Source of the DNA: Onchidella celtica
Taxonomy: Eukaryota; Mollusca; Gastropoda; Systellommatophora; Onchidiidae
Direction: 5' to 3'
DNA: 64,000 nt
Assembly (NCBI GenBank): GCA_963931925.1
Contig: OZ007567.1
Coordinates: 90,748,998 to 90,812,997, forward strand
The notes beneath the pieces are model-generated. The model saw nothing but the letters and a program-made list of their open reading frames with translations, did not search any database and was not told the origin of the DNA. Of the stretch, positions 1 to 12,105 are shown in pieces (position 1 is the stretch's first letter; every line of letters begins with the position of its first letter). The position numbers and the translations under genes are program-made.

Positions 1-664
1 GATGTCACCAGCAAATAAGGCTATAGTACATAGTACACTGCTTACACAATACATGCAGCCACAATAAAGACAGGCAAGAAGGGATGTAATTACATGTACG
101 GTATGAGGCAAACAGCACAATAATGGTTGTTTCTCTGCTCAGGGGTAAATCAAAGTCTGGTAATTTGAAGCCGAATCTATTTCCCAACAACTTCCAATTA
201 TGCGGACTCCAGTGTATGTAAATGCATACTGCAATAATCTGGTTTCTTTGTTTGCAACAGATTTTTTCCCTTCTGTTTCTTTGCTTTTTGACAGACCAAA
301 TAATTTGATGAGGATAGATTAGTGTGGTGACAATTCAAATTCTGTTCTTCATGACATTTCATCAGCAGGTTTTTTTATTAGGATGAAAATTACAGAAAAT
401 AATTTTTTTAAGTGATATATGTGCCAATTAAATGTGTTTTTGAAACATAAACAACTAACACACACAAAAGTACTTTCCTTTACATAGAATTTAGTTTACG
501 TAGTAGAGATGTACATTAAATACATAAAGGTGTGTTAAAAAGTGGGCAGCTGGAGGTGATTAGATGAAATTTAAATTTGTGGCCATCTGACAGGTTACTG
601 CATACAAAGCTGAGGAGTTTACATGGTTAAAATAATTAATTGCGTCTCTGATTTTTCTGTACAG
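1..664. other. Intron or upstream sequence, no exon recognised
   Basis: AT-rich sequence with no recognisable coding exon on either strand. It ends in a splice acceptor (polypyrimidine stretch then CAG at 662-664) for the first visible exon of the EGF-domain gene. It is therefore most simply read as that gene's upstream intron. Confidence 0.5.
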
Positions 665-3600
665 GAGAAAATCAAGTCACTAAACTTTTAGAACAGCTGA
701 AGCAGGCTAGCAGTACTGATGCCAAGAGGAGGAAGAAGAGGCAGGCTGTTCCTGACAGAGAAGAAACACAGAACACAACCTTAAGAGTGGTAAAGAGTGA
801 AACTTTACATAATATCAAACAAATTGCATCAAACCATTCCAATTAGCATCTTTTGAAAGTTGACACAAGAGCATTCTTACTGAAGAGAATTATTTTTCAT
901 GCAGCTGATGAATCTCCAACATTTAACATGGAGACCTAGTCGAACACTTGCAATCCATAATTTTGAACATAGGAATGGAGAAGAGGGGTGATATATACAG
1001 TAGACAACGGTTAAACCAAAATCGGCGGGACCACAAGTTTGTTTTCGGTTTAGACAGAGTTTCAGTTTAGCGATAGGAGGCTTGAAAAATGCCAGTTTCA
1101 TTAGAGGTAGCGCAAATCGCTATCGAAGAGAACAAATCAAGCTAGTGCATAAGCTAAACAGACTCAACAAGTCCTCCGTTGCTGTGTGTTTTTGACTGAT
1201 AATGAGGATGGGCCTAGAGACACACAGAGAATGGATATTCGGGTGAATGTGGACTAAAACTCAGAGCAGAGAGACATGAGTGTGGACGGACACTACAGAA
1301 CCGCTGTCCTGTTGATGTCGTTACCATTACCGTACACGATGCCATGAAATATGCTCTCCGCGGTCACTAGTACACCGTATTCTCTCCGATGTCATACAAT
1401 TTAGCCGAAAGGTCACCCGCGATGCACCAAAAGTCATGTCTGCTGCTGTCTGATTTCGGATCAGTGAGATTAGAGACCTCCCTCCCTCTCCCCTACCCCT
1501 GTAGTGCTGCCGCTCCCATGTAGGCCTGTACGATCGTTCAGAAAAAAGCATGCTCTGCTCGGTTTTTAAAAAATTATTTTGGGGGGGATGGTGTGGAGGG
1601 ATGGTACAGTAACTTGACTTGGCCTGTGGCGAATCACAGTGGACTGGACACTGAATCCAGCAATTTTCTTTTTGGTTTAACAATATGGCTATTTCGGTTT
1701 AGCGCTAGTTTGTTAACAAAGATGAAGAGGAAAAAATTCGGGGACTCCTGTTTTCTTTCGGTTTACCACTGTTTTCAGTTTAGCCATTTTTGGTTTTTAC
1801 CGTTTTCCACTGTATAAGCAGTGGTTTGGAAGAGGGCTGAAGTTAGGTGAATTAATGAGGTAAATGAATGATATCCTGATCAATTGGTCAGCATCATTTG
1901 CTTTGATGCTGACTCGCAGTATTTGCAGCTGCTTTGTAAGAAACAATTCTTGCGTTGTTACCGATATCAAATCTTCCTAGTACTGCATTGTTAAATTCTA
2001 ACCTCACTTTTCACAAAAATTGAAATAGGGTCATAATACGGCATAGCAAAGTTCACTGTATCATTCCAATAAAATTCATTAAGGTATCTCATCCCCGGCA
2101 GTAGATTTTAAAGTGTTAGAAAGTTGTAATACCTTAATCAAGTTAACGACAAAACTTTACTAGTGACTTTGTTGAAATATGCTGTGGTGGAGATGGAAGC
2201 AGTAGCAAGGTGATGATTACTGGATATTGTAACTGTGTGTAAATTCACTAGTTTAATGACAAATATATATGTACACAAGATAATGTTCATTCTGTATTGC
2301 AGAATTGATGGACAGAGCCTGTTTAGCGGGAGAGTTGTAGAGAAATATTTTTAGAAAAATCCATAATTAACTGCAGTCGACTCCACTTAAAATGAAGTCG
2401 CTTAATGTGATCTTCTATTTGTATGATGTTTTTCTTTCGTCCCTTCCCGAAAGCCTCATTTCCGTGGTAACAAAACACTTAGTATGACATCTTTCTATCC
2501 GTTTTTACTCTTTGCATGATCTCATTTTGAAGTCCCAAAGAGGAAAAAAAATGCATAGTATGATTTTCCTAAACCGTGTCATGATCAAAACACACGCTGT
2601 CATCTTTCGTAATCGTCGTTTCGCTACAGCTTGTACCTGCCATTGTTCTGTGTCTGCCTCTCCATGCTGACACCTGTTACGTCACCTACCCAGCGTGTGC
2701 CCGAGATGCCATGCATACGACTGGATGTGGTCGCTTTGTCCATGAGTGTATGATTTTACAAATTTTATTCTGCTGGCATCACCGATCCCTCGCACTCATG
2801 CGAGCTCAAATAATGTTGTCATGTGTTATTCATCAGGTGGACCGATAATGCAGTGTAGTAGTTAATGATGGATTAGATGTCGTAAGATTCACAGGGCCAC
2901 TGATTTTACTCAGGTCAGGCATTGGGAGCGGAGGTTACGTTAGGGAGAAAGAGCAAAGGGTTACCCACGTGGAGCTACCGTAACACGCATGTTTACTTTT
3001 TTTTTAAAACTACGCAATAGAGATTCAATCGTTTTCATGGGACGCGGAGCAAAGACTGTCAGCGCCAGCAAGTCAACGAAGGTGTCAAATACCATGCTCA
3101 CTTGGTCACCGCAGATGAGCAATGTTTACTGTGTTAGTTTAGGCTCAGTGCTACATGATGAGAGTGTGGCTAGAGGGAGGGTCTTGTATGATATTCACAT
3201 TTAAATAATATAGGAAAATGCAAGATATGTTTGTTTGGTTGGCGTATCTTGCATGCTGACAGTCATATAACAACATAATGTTAACTTAACTGACAGGTAA
3301 TATTGTGTGCTAATTTTTGCCCTTTGGTTCAGACACTATCACTTTGGGTGAATATTTCTTTAAAAAACAATATCGCCTAAACACACCCTAATACACGTAA
3401 GCCTATGCACAAAAAATACCCCCGACAGAAAAAAACAACCATAGGTCACCCACATAACAATACTGCTTCCATCCTTTATCAACATAGTTTATTTAAGATA
3501 GATAATTCAATAAATGCTTAAGATGATTTAACGGATAGTATGATGTTAAACTTTATGTCCCCTGGACGTCATCTTAAGCAATGTCCACTGTATTTTGTTA

Positions 3601-6600
3601 CTCTAGAACCCTGGCTGGCCCACACAGAGTGGATGGACTTTGGAATCTGCCACAGAATTCTGTCTGGACAATCTGTACAATAAACCATTGGCTGCTTGCA
3701 GGGATGCTGTATCATCATTGAATGACACACTGGGAGACTTTAGCCTAGATGATGTTGTGCAGATCTGCGTGGATGACATCAGGGTATAAATTTAATCTTT
3801 TATGTATATCTGAATGAGTCAGGTGAAGGAAAAGAAGTTTTGTGGATGATCCTGATCTAATGATGAAGAGAAGTGAAGTTTTTCATTGTTTTTAACAGTA
3901 CCAAGCAGTCATTCTTTCTATACCCGTGGGTATAGTAATTCATGTATGGCGAATGTGTTTTTTAAAATGATTTCTGCCTTGACTTGATATGACAGAATCA
4001 TAGAACTGTTATTATGGAAATTATTACATGTATTACACATAGAGCAATTTCAACGTTGATTGCTTCGTAAAGAATTTACAAAAGAACTCTGTTTGCACAT
4101 GATACATCAACAATGATATATTCAACCAAGGTCTTATGCAGTTCAATTATTTGAAGTTGAGTTTGCTTATATTTTCTGTCTGCAGTTAACCGATAGCACA
4201 GACTGGTTAGAAGGTGCAAGAGATGCTGCTTCTCAGCTATGTCAGAAAGAAGTGAATCAGAATCCTGAATACCAGAATAACCGTGACTCCAGTGATTTAG
4301 CTATGGCATTTATAGATCTGACTTGCACTCCTTTTGATTGCAGTGGCCATGGAATCTGTCGCAGAGGTCAGTAAAATCACTGGGATGGACATTTCAAAGT
4401 TGTTAGCAAGCTGACAGTGTATTTAATGGTTAGAAATAATTTTACAAATAGATTACGGAGTCTGCTAAAGCTGATAGATACATTTCTCAGTTCACAACAG
4501 TGAAGAGAACGTGCTGTATAAGAATACGAGCGTATGTATGAAGTATGACAGTTATGATCTTCTCACACTGTTTGTTTCGTTACTCTTATGCTTGCAAGTT
4601 TGATAAAACCATGAAAATAGAAAAATAAAAAAATTTCACAGTTAGATGCAGTGTCTTTTTTTTTTTTTTTTTACTGGAATAATTCTAACATTTTCTCTTT
4701 TGGAACAGGGGAATGCATCTGCAGTGATGACTATGTTGGCACTCAGTGTAACATTCATGTGGATGATCTCACACCCCCAACACTTCTTGCTCCAGAAGAT
4801 GGTGTTCACATGTGTGAAATTGGATTTGAATCCAAATGTTCTGCTATTTACGTGCGAGGCAGAAACTTTGTCAGCTCCCCTAACTTATCTTGTCATTTAC
4901 GAGAAATTGAGGTAACTATTGTCTGAAATAAAAAAAGTAAAGAATATTTAAAACTCTTTCAAATGTTTAGTTTTGTTGATAAATTTAAATTATCTTCAAA
5001 CCTTAATTAAGACATCTCTTTAAATAGGAGAATCATTTTACTGAATTCACGCATACGTAGCATTGGCAGATGTCTTTGTAAGAATATTAGCTAATGTCAG
5101 ACTTTTGTATAGTGCTTAAGGACTAAAGCAGAAAAACAGGACAAAAGTTCACGGGGTGTGTGTTGAGGTGAGGGGAAAAGAATGATGTGTTTGTGCTTGC
5201 CAGGCTACAATTAAAATTATCAATTTAGTTTTTTAATAAAACTTTTATTTTCATTGTTATAGTTGAAGGAAATTGAGATTTATTTTATTAGATATTCAGT
5301 GAAATGTTGCAAGCAATCATATAGAGTTGGGAAGTTAAACAGAGGAATGTGTTTTGTCTGTACATTCCTAATTTGTCATTAGGTTACTGAAAAAGGCATA
5401 CGAGATACTGGTACAGGCAAGAAATCAGTTGTATCTGCTGAATTGATAGCTGAAAACCAAGTGAGGTGTAACTTGGAAAGCGAGAGTACCCAGTCTAACC
5501 CTGGCAAACAAACACTGAAGGTGTCAGTCAGCAATGATGGAAAGACAGAGTACACAGACTATCAGGTCTTCATTGCCTTTGATCCAAACTGTTACTCATG
5601 TGATCCCTACTCATGTACACCGAGGGTGAGTCTCTTGATACATAACTGATGAACACAGAAAAGAAACATTTTATCTGCTGCCTTTAATTGAATGAGTATT
5701 TTCCATGACAGAATTTCAAAAACTTCTGTATTGATCTCTCTTTCCTCTCATTCAGTTCTTTTCTGTGCCAAAGTACGCAACTGTTTAAAGTTGTTTCTCA
5801 AAGATTGAAAAGAGATCTTTAGTCATGCGGCAGTTGGCATCGTTTTTGTTTTTAAAAATAAAAAAACATGTAATTAGACAGATCTTCATTCACATTTTCC
5901 AAGTTTTTGCTTCCTATTCGAGCAGTTTTACCTTTTTCTCAGAATTTTTATTGGTTTGCTGTGCTCCTTTCTGTACATTCATATCTGTGCTGGAATAGTC
6001 TTTTATAACCAGACTGCAGTATTTATAACGTGCGTTTTTCTTTCTCAAGGTTTCCCTTTCTTTCCAATATTTTATGATGCTATTGCTTGGTTAAACTCAA
6101 TACATGTTAATACGCTTGAATTTTCAGACTGATGTGTGTATCATTGGAAACAGATGTGTACCTGAAGGGGAGTCGTCTGTCTACAATAACTGCGAGTATT
6201 GTAATCTGAACAAACCTAGAGCCTGGTCCATCAAGAAAGGTATATTTGATTTACTTGCACTGGTTTTCTGAAAAAATGTGTAATAAATCATTTACAAAAT
6301 TCCTTGGCAACCATTTAGGTATTCCATTGGATGTAATTTAAAAATACACTTTATGAATAACGGTGATATGTTGCATTTGCATTAATGAATGCTTAATTTA
6401 CAGATTATAATCTGAATCTTTTCAAAGCAAAACCAAATAAACATGTTTTAAATTTAAATGGCTTTCCTTGTAGCACACAGGCAAGATCCAATAAGCTCAG
6501 ATATAACCACTGGTATCATGTCAGAGCTGCCAAAAGGTGCTTCTCTGAAAAGCCAGAGTACACTTGCAGATACAAATGCTCAAGTAATATCATAACATTT

Positions 6601-8041
6601 CATTACGTTATTTATTTGAATAGATGTTGCTGGTTGCGAGAATGTTGGGAAGCCAGATGATGATGATGATGACGATGATGATGATGAACAGACACTTACT
6701 GCTGCGCTCGTTGGTGCTGGCTGTACCTTGTTGGTACTGCTTATAGTCCTTGTGGTTGGCATCTTCATTTACGTCAGAAGGTGAGAGCTCATAGCCTTTT
6801 CAGTTTTCTTATTACAGGTTTGCTATTCTCCCACCTTTTTAGTGCAAGGGAAAACTGATGATACTATGAAAACCTTGATTATTTGAGGTTCCCATAGTTA
6901 AAATTTTTCTGACTGATGGTTTTTGTATGTTGATTTTCTAAAAAGTACCTGTATACTTGAAGCAAAGAGCCTGAAGATGTGAAGCCCACAAAAGGCATGT
7001 CAGAGGTCCACATTTTCATAGATCAATATCTGGGAACATCACACTGAAGATGCAAGTAAATATGTACCTGATACAAGTTTACATCACAAATGTTTGTAGT
7101 TATGCCACAGTTGCCAGGTAGATTTCTCATTTTCAGGCATACAAGTATGATCTGGCTAATGATCCACTCCTCAGAGCTCCAAATGAACATACAAAAAAAA
7201 AAAAACTGAGATCATTTCAAGAGGAATGACCAAAGAAGATTCATGTTCACCCACAGCCAATGTAATGTGCACTACCATACAGAAGAGTTTGCAAAATCCA
7301 GACGATGAATTGTTCATTTATGGGATCAGTAATATTCCATATTATCCAAGAAGACCAAAGGGAAGAAACGCTTTTCTTGGTATTGGAAAAGCTAACAAAC
7401 ATTACATTGAAAAGCCACTACATGTATTTCCCTATATAATATAATGTATTGGAACTGCTTCTAACCTGGAGAGAGATAGCAACTAACCAGTGTCATAAAC
7501 ACTCAGGAGAATGAGTTCATTACAAAACTTTTGCCCTAGTTTTTCGATGTCTGACATGACACAGAGGTACTCAAACATTATAGATCAGGATTTACCTTTA
7601 ATTCGCTGCATGCACTTTTAATTTTATGGCTATTGTGAGCAGAGATGCATTCTTATTTTGTTTATATGGCATTTGGCATCATCTTATGATGATGGCATTG
7701 AACTGATAGCAAACACTGTCAGTGCTTCCTTCAGGCTATAATTCTTGGCTCGAGATAAATTAAATAATATCCTGTAGCAAAGCAAAACAACTTTTGAATA
7801 ATAGGTAAGAATGCTGTCTTAAGCATGCCTTTATTCCCGGGCAAGGGTAATAAAAGTCAATTTATTCAACAATTTCAGAAGCCATGCCAGACGCAGACGT
7901 GAAGCTCGTCAGATGCATAGATATGACAATGAAGGCTATGATCGGGGTCCTTTCTATGGCCAACCTATACCTGCCCATCACTCTGATAGAAATTATGGCG
8001 GCAGCTTACCAGGTGTCAAGTTCCCAGAGGAGGCAGCCTAA
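665..8041 (+). CDS. VWDE-like single-pass membrane protein with EGF domain (3' nine exons)
   Basis: Nine exons joined by GT/AG sites in consistent phase: 665-789, 3607-3783, 4186-4366, 4709-4911, 5383-5625, 6128-6239, 6474-6536, 6624-6780, 7879-8041 (TAA 8039-8041). Exon 1 encodes a dibasic furin-like site (KRRKKRQ). Exons 2-3 encode a helical Cys-containing region. The exon 3/4 junction completes an EGF domain with spacing C-x4-C-x5-C-x4-C-x-C-x8-C. Exons 4-5 encode a beta-rich, IPT/TIG-like region beginning PPTLLAPEDG. Exon 6 is a small Cys-rich VWC-like segment. Exon 8 has a run of ten Asp, then a ~25-residue hydrophobic helix ending IFIYVRR. The last exon is a basic cytoplasmic tail. The order resembles von Willebrand factor D and EGF domain (VWDE) proteins, but the VWD part would lie outside the window. 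The exon 7 donor (6537, gtgctt) is weak; phase supports it, but gtacac about 22 bases downstream would also keep frame. Confidence 0.6.
998..1812. mobile_element. Non-autonomous pogo/Tigger-like DNA transposon in intron 1
   Basis: The element is flanked by TA on both sides (996-997 and 1813-1814). Its ends are inverted and related: the left reads CAGTAGACAACGGTTAAACC and the right, reverse-complemented, CAGTGGAAAACGGTAAAAAC. TA target duplication plus CAGT ends with 'gttaaacc' style repeats is typical of the Tc1/mariner-pogo group. Words like GGTTTAG recur inside both ends. The longest internal ORF (minus, 1327-1683, 118 aa) resembles no transposase, so the element is non-autonomous. Confidence 0.6.
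2374..3590 (-). mobile_element. Pogo-like DNA transposon, copy 1, abutting a splice acceptor
   Basis: The left end CAGTCGACTCCACTTAAAAT and right end (reverse complement CAGTGGACATTGCTTAAGAT) form imperfect inverted repeats. TA follows the right end (3591-3592); the left flank reads TG, a decayed copy. Most of its length is homologous, in opposite orientation, to the element at 15141-17051, for example the shared segment around CCCTCGCAC...ATGCGAG. It ends 16 bp before exon 3607-3783. No transposase ORF is visible. Confidence 0.65.
6781..7878 (+). other. Last intron with unrecognised ORF-like stretches
   Basis: The intron between the membrane-spanning exon and the terminal exon holds short protein-like stretches. 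From 6963 a reading in phase with the preceding exon gives SKEPEDVKPTKG and stops soon after. Behind a good acceptor near 7138 a stretch reads AYKYDLANDPLLRAPNEH but is not in phase with that exon. An ORF at 7226-7444 (72 aa) follows. None has a recognised domain. They could be alternative tail exons, remnants of an older insertion, or chance. Confidence 0.25.
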
Positions 8042-8315
8042 AGAAAGACAAATGGACATTTTGAAATTTCTTAAGAGACAGTAATTTTTTTTTTTTTTAT
8101 CCACATATAATTAGTATTGATTTCCAAACTACAGCATCATTACAAACATAATTTATTGAGTCAGTAATATATAATTTATATTTATACCATATAATAGAAT
8201 GAGCATGGGTATGTGATTTCTCAAATCAGATTTGCTCAACATTTCCACTACATATATAGGCAGCTAATTTCCTCTCAGACCTGAATATAAATTATTTTTA
8301 AAGGAAAAGGAAGAC

Positions 8316-8321
8316 AATAAA
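8316..8321 (+). promoter_or_regulatory. Candidate polyadenylation signal, first copy
   Basis: AATAAA about 275 bases after the stop codon of the EGF-domain gene. The duplicated unit carries the equivalent hexamer at 8645-8650. Confidence 0.45.
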
Positions 8322-8644
8322 GTGGAATGAGAACGTCCTTGTCTCTTCCCAGACAAATCTTTTTTTTTCTTTATTTAAAAAGTTCTTAAGAGACAGTAAA
8401 TTTTTTTTTTTTGATCCACATATAATTGGTATTGATTTCCTAACGAGCATCATTACAAACATATTTTATTGAGTCAGTAATATATATTTATTTATAGCAT
8501 ATAATAGAATGAGCATGAGTATGTGATTTCTCAAATCAGATTTGCTCAACATTTCCACGACCCGGTACATACATAAATGTATATTTAGGCAGCTAATTTC
8601 CTCTCAGACCTGATCATAAATTATTTTTAAAGGAAAAGGAAGAC

Positions 8645-8650
8645 AATAAA
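8645..8650 (+). promoter_or_regulatory. Candidate polyadenylation signal, second copy
   Basis: AATAAA in the second unit of the tandem duplication, offering a distal alternative to 8316-8321. Confidence 0.4.
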
Positions 8651-9100
8651 GTGAAATGAGAATGTACTTGTCTCTTCCTAGACAAATCTCTTTCTTTTTT
8701 TTTTTTAATTTAAAAAGATGATCCTCTGGTCCCTTTGTGGTAGTAATACACTTAACAAAATTTTGTGTGCATGTGAATATAGGAAACATTCTTGAAAATA
8801 TCCATCTTCTATCAAGACAACACTCTGATTATAATCACTCAGTGCAGTCTGAAAGTATTTTATCAGCTGTTAATTTTTCATATCAAAATACATTGGGCTG
8901 TTGCTTGTACTGAATTGTCTTTCAAACTGTTGACTGTTGATGTTTCTGTCATAAGAGCTACATATTTTTCTTTACAACATGTCAAGATGTTTTTATATTT
9001 TGTTGAATAGGCGAATACTGTTGATTATTCGAAAATAGAATTTTGTTTTCTTCTTCTGTAATGATGTGATGATGCTTGATGATTAAAGTATTTTTTTTTT

Positions 9101-11065
9101 CACTTTTAATCCATCTTTGCATTTCTATGTGTATCTTTGTGTGCGTGCACTTTCATGTGTTGATATGTCCGTTAAAGATACTTTTCTGGATGTCAGTTTT
9201 AGTTAGCTTTCTGGTATCAGATCTGTTTTGGTTCAATCAATTAATCTGACATTGCTCTTTTCAGTTGGTTAATGAAAGCAATACATGTATTGGACAAAAT
9301 AGGTAAACAAGACAAAAGAGAAAGATATCTAAAACAGAAAGGCGAGACAGATAAAATATTAATGAGTGGATTTGATAGATGGTAATGGAGTGAAATTCAA
9401 AGTCAGTAATCTTCAAATTGACCAAAGGCCAAGCCATAAATATTGATATCATAATAGTGAATAAGCTGTCATAGACACCTTTTAGAAATGCATACCAAAG
9501 TTCTGCAGTGGGCCTGGACAAAGATATCTAGATATTGGTATTCAGTATTCTTCCCCTAGTATAACAGCCTCTGTGATTTGTTCTTTGCAGGCATTAATTT
9601 TGGGGGTCAATATTTGTAATAGGTAGCGAGACGTGAACAAAGTACATAATTTGTGTGCTCTCCCCCACTTTGGGTAAACTTATATATGTGTATTGCAGTT
9701 TCAGAAGATACAATGGGCATATTTGCAATATCATGTGGACAAATATTAATATCTAATAGTGAAAAGTGCACTTTACAATGGGCATGTTTGCAAAATTTTG
9801 TGGGCAAATAATATAATGACATCTAATAGTGAAAAGTTCACTTTACATGCTATTTGAAAATTGCAGCTTAATACAAAAAAGTATTGTGCAGTTCAGGCCT
9901 GGTTGTGATGCTCAGTTGTGTTGCAGATCATTTTATTACAAGTACCAAAGAATACTATGGAAACACGCATTACTCTGTCAGAATTGAGTGAGAGAAATAG
10001 GTTACTGTTAAAGTTCACAAAACATCAATCTCCCCAAACTTGTGTCATGTTGAAAATGGACTTTCGGAAAAGCTTTCTCCACAGATATGTGTAATTAATT
10101 ATACATAGCATTTTCAGGAATCCTGCTACTTATGTGTTACATAGTGCATGAATGAAGATCTGTTGCATTTGAAAATCACCAGGCCCAGGCACAAGTGAAA
10201 GTACTACAAGTAATATCCTTCCCCAGCCATGAACACAGAGGAATGTAATAATCCTATATGGCAATATTAATTAATAAAGACAAACGTTGAGTATGCAATT
10301 ATTCTTTTTATTACTGTTTGCCACATACATCAAACAAAATAACAAAATATAACAATCCATTTCACATGACAACATGAACAATACACCATAAAGAAAGATT
10401 TATTTTCATATTTTTCATGACATTCAACCATTTGCCACCCTTCCCATGACCTGAACAAGTGCAAATACTCAAAAGTCAAATGAAATTTACAGAAAAGAGA
10501 AGTCAGCTTAATTTCAAACTGTATGTATATAACAACATTCTGACAAACTGCAACAATGTTGTGATAGAGTGACTATACTCACATAAAACAAAAAATCCAA
10601 ATGTAAGTAAAAGAACATTTGATTTTGTTTTCTGACCGACATGATCAAAGTTATTGCTTACTGTTCATTCACTAGCTTGTATTCAAAATCTTAAATCAAC
10701 TCACCACACTCTACTTGCTCATCTTCTACATCCTCTGCCAATCTGTTTCTTTGGTTTAATGACATTTTGCCCTACTAAACTGCATACTGATATAACTACT
10801 CATACATCCACGAATAGACAAAAAAAATGTAAACAATATGTTCCATCCTTTCAGACCACAGCAGTACAAGAAAATATTACACTCTCTGATTCCATATTTC
10901 TGGGAACTTTCACTGAACTTATTGTGTTTAACATCTCTCTGCATAAAATCGGTGTTTAATTCAAAGTATTTTGCAATCAACTCCAAACTTAAAAGATAAA
11001 TAAACATCTATTCAGTGTACAAAATATTGTAACGCTTATCAATGTTGAGCTACTCCCTCTTACAC
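9101..11065. other. Intergenic, no gene recognised
   Basis: AT-rich sequence. No exon with recognisable protein similarity on either strand. A short near-duplicated word (ATCTAATAGTGAAAAGT, about 9750 and 9821) is the only internal repeat noticed. Confidence 0.5.
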
Positions 11066-11067
11066 TA

Positions 11068-12103
11068 GGTAGTCCAAACTGATTTTTACTTCTTATCATA
11101 TCTCACCAGTTATTGTCTAATCTTATTCTTATGGAGCTTGCTTTCTAAAGATTTTGGTACCAAATTTATTATAGGCTTTGAAAGTTATGGCATTTTCAAA
11201 AGTGAAAAACACCTCAAATTTGCTACCTTTTGCAAATTGCATAATGGTCCAATTTTGAATGCCTATGAAATGATGGTTTATTGAGCAACGGCATTGAAAA
11301 TTCTCCCTTTCCAAGACAAGGGGGTGTACATTACGCTAAATTTTTTTTTGAGAGGTACAATTGTAATACAGTGTACAAGCATCTCACTTTACTTTTTTAT
11401 TGTCATCAAACTTCATCCAACATCATTTTGTGAACTCATACAAGAGAGACAAAAATAATGTTTTTGTTTTTTTTTTAATTGAAAAGGAGGTCAACCATTT
11501 CCACAGTGACCTAGCACTGAGTGTCAGAAAAAGGTGACAAAATCAAGCATTGGGTGGGTCTATAAAAACAGTCGGTGCTTCTTTCTCAAACACATGCCCC
11601 ATGTCTGATTTTGGCATACCCTTGTGATACAAAGACTGAGATTCATTTGGGTATAATTTTCATCCTGGTCTATTAAAGTTTCTGCCAGTTTCTCGGTTAA
11701 TAACTTTTCAATAAATGATTTTTAAGGAATTTCAACTCAAAACAGGATGAAAAATACATTGAATTAAACCTCATTTATCTGGCTTTCTGTATGAGTTCTT
11801 TTCAAACATATGCACTACATCGGCGCGACGCTCTGCGATCCCTCGTTATCAGGGGGTCAAATTGGCACACTCGGCTCAGGGCAAAAACGGCAATACTAAT
11901 AGCAATAAAAACACGCAGCTACACACATTAAACAATACAAAAGATGGTATATTTTGACAGAGAAAGAAATGAACTTTATTTTGATGTAGGATGCATGCCA
12001 TTTTACATAAACATACAGCTGTAGTAGCCTTGTAATATTTGTATTGGCCTAAACTTATGCCCGAATGGGATTTTGCCCCTTTAGTGGGGCAGTTTGGACT
12101 ACC
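11068..12103 (+). mobile_element. TA-flanked DNA transposon, GGTAGTCC family, copy A
   Basis: Perfect inverted ends (GGTAGTCCAAACTG at 11068; CAGTTTGGACTACC ending 12103), each preceded or followed by TA. Length 1036 bp. A second copy in inverse orientation lies at 31931-32924 and shares internal blocks such as the TTTTGCAAATTGCAT region, the stretch around CCTTGTCTTGGAAAGGGAGA and its counterpart, and the poly-A/GGTCAACC region. No transposase ORF is visible. TA duplication suggests a Tc1/mariner-type mechanism, but the end sequence is not one I can assign to a named family. Confidence 0.8.
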
Positions 12104-12105
12104 TA

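Larger units (their letters stand above)
8066..8717 (+). repeat. Tandem duplication of ~315 bp across the 3' UTR
   Basis: The segment from TTAAGAGACAGTAA (8071) to ATTTAAAAAG (8382) is repeated almost intact from 8386 to 8717, with the same order of internal landmarks: poly-T, CCACATATAATT, GAGTCAGTAATATAT, CTCTCAGACCTGA. Copies differ by scattered substitutions and small indels, so this is an older segmental tandem duplication. Confidence 0.85.
8042..9100 (+). other. Probable 3' UTR of the EGF-domain gene
   Basis: No coding potential follows the TAA at 8041. Two AATAAA hexamers lie in the two copies of a tandem duplication (see 8066-8717), and T-rich sequence continues to about 9100. The true cleavage site cannot be fixed without transcript data. 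Confidence 0.5.
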
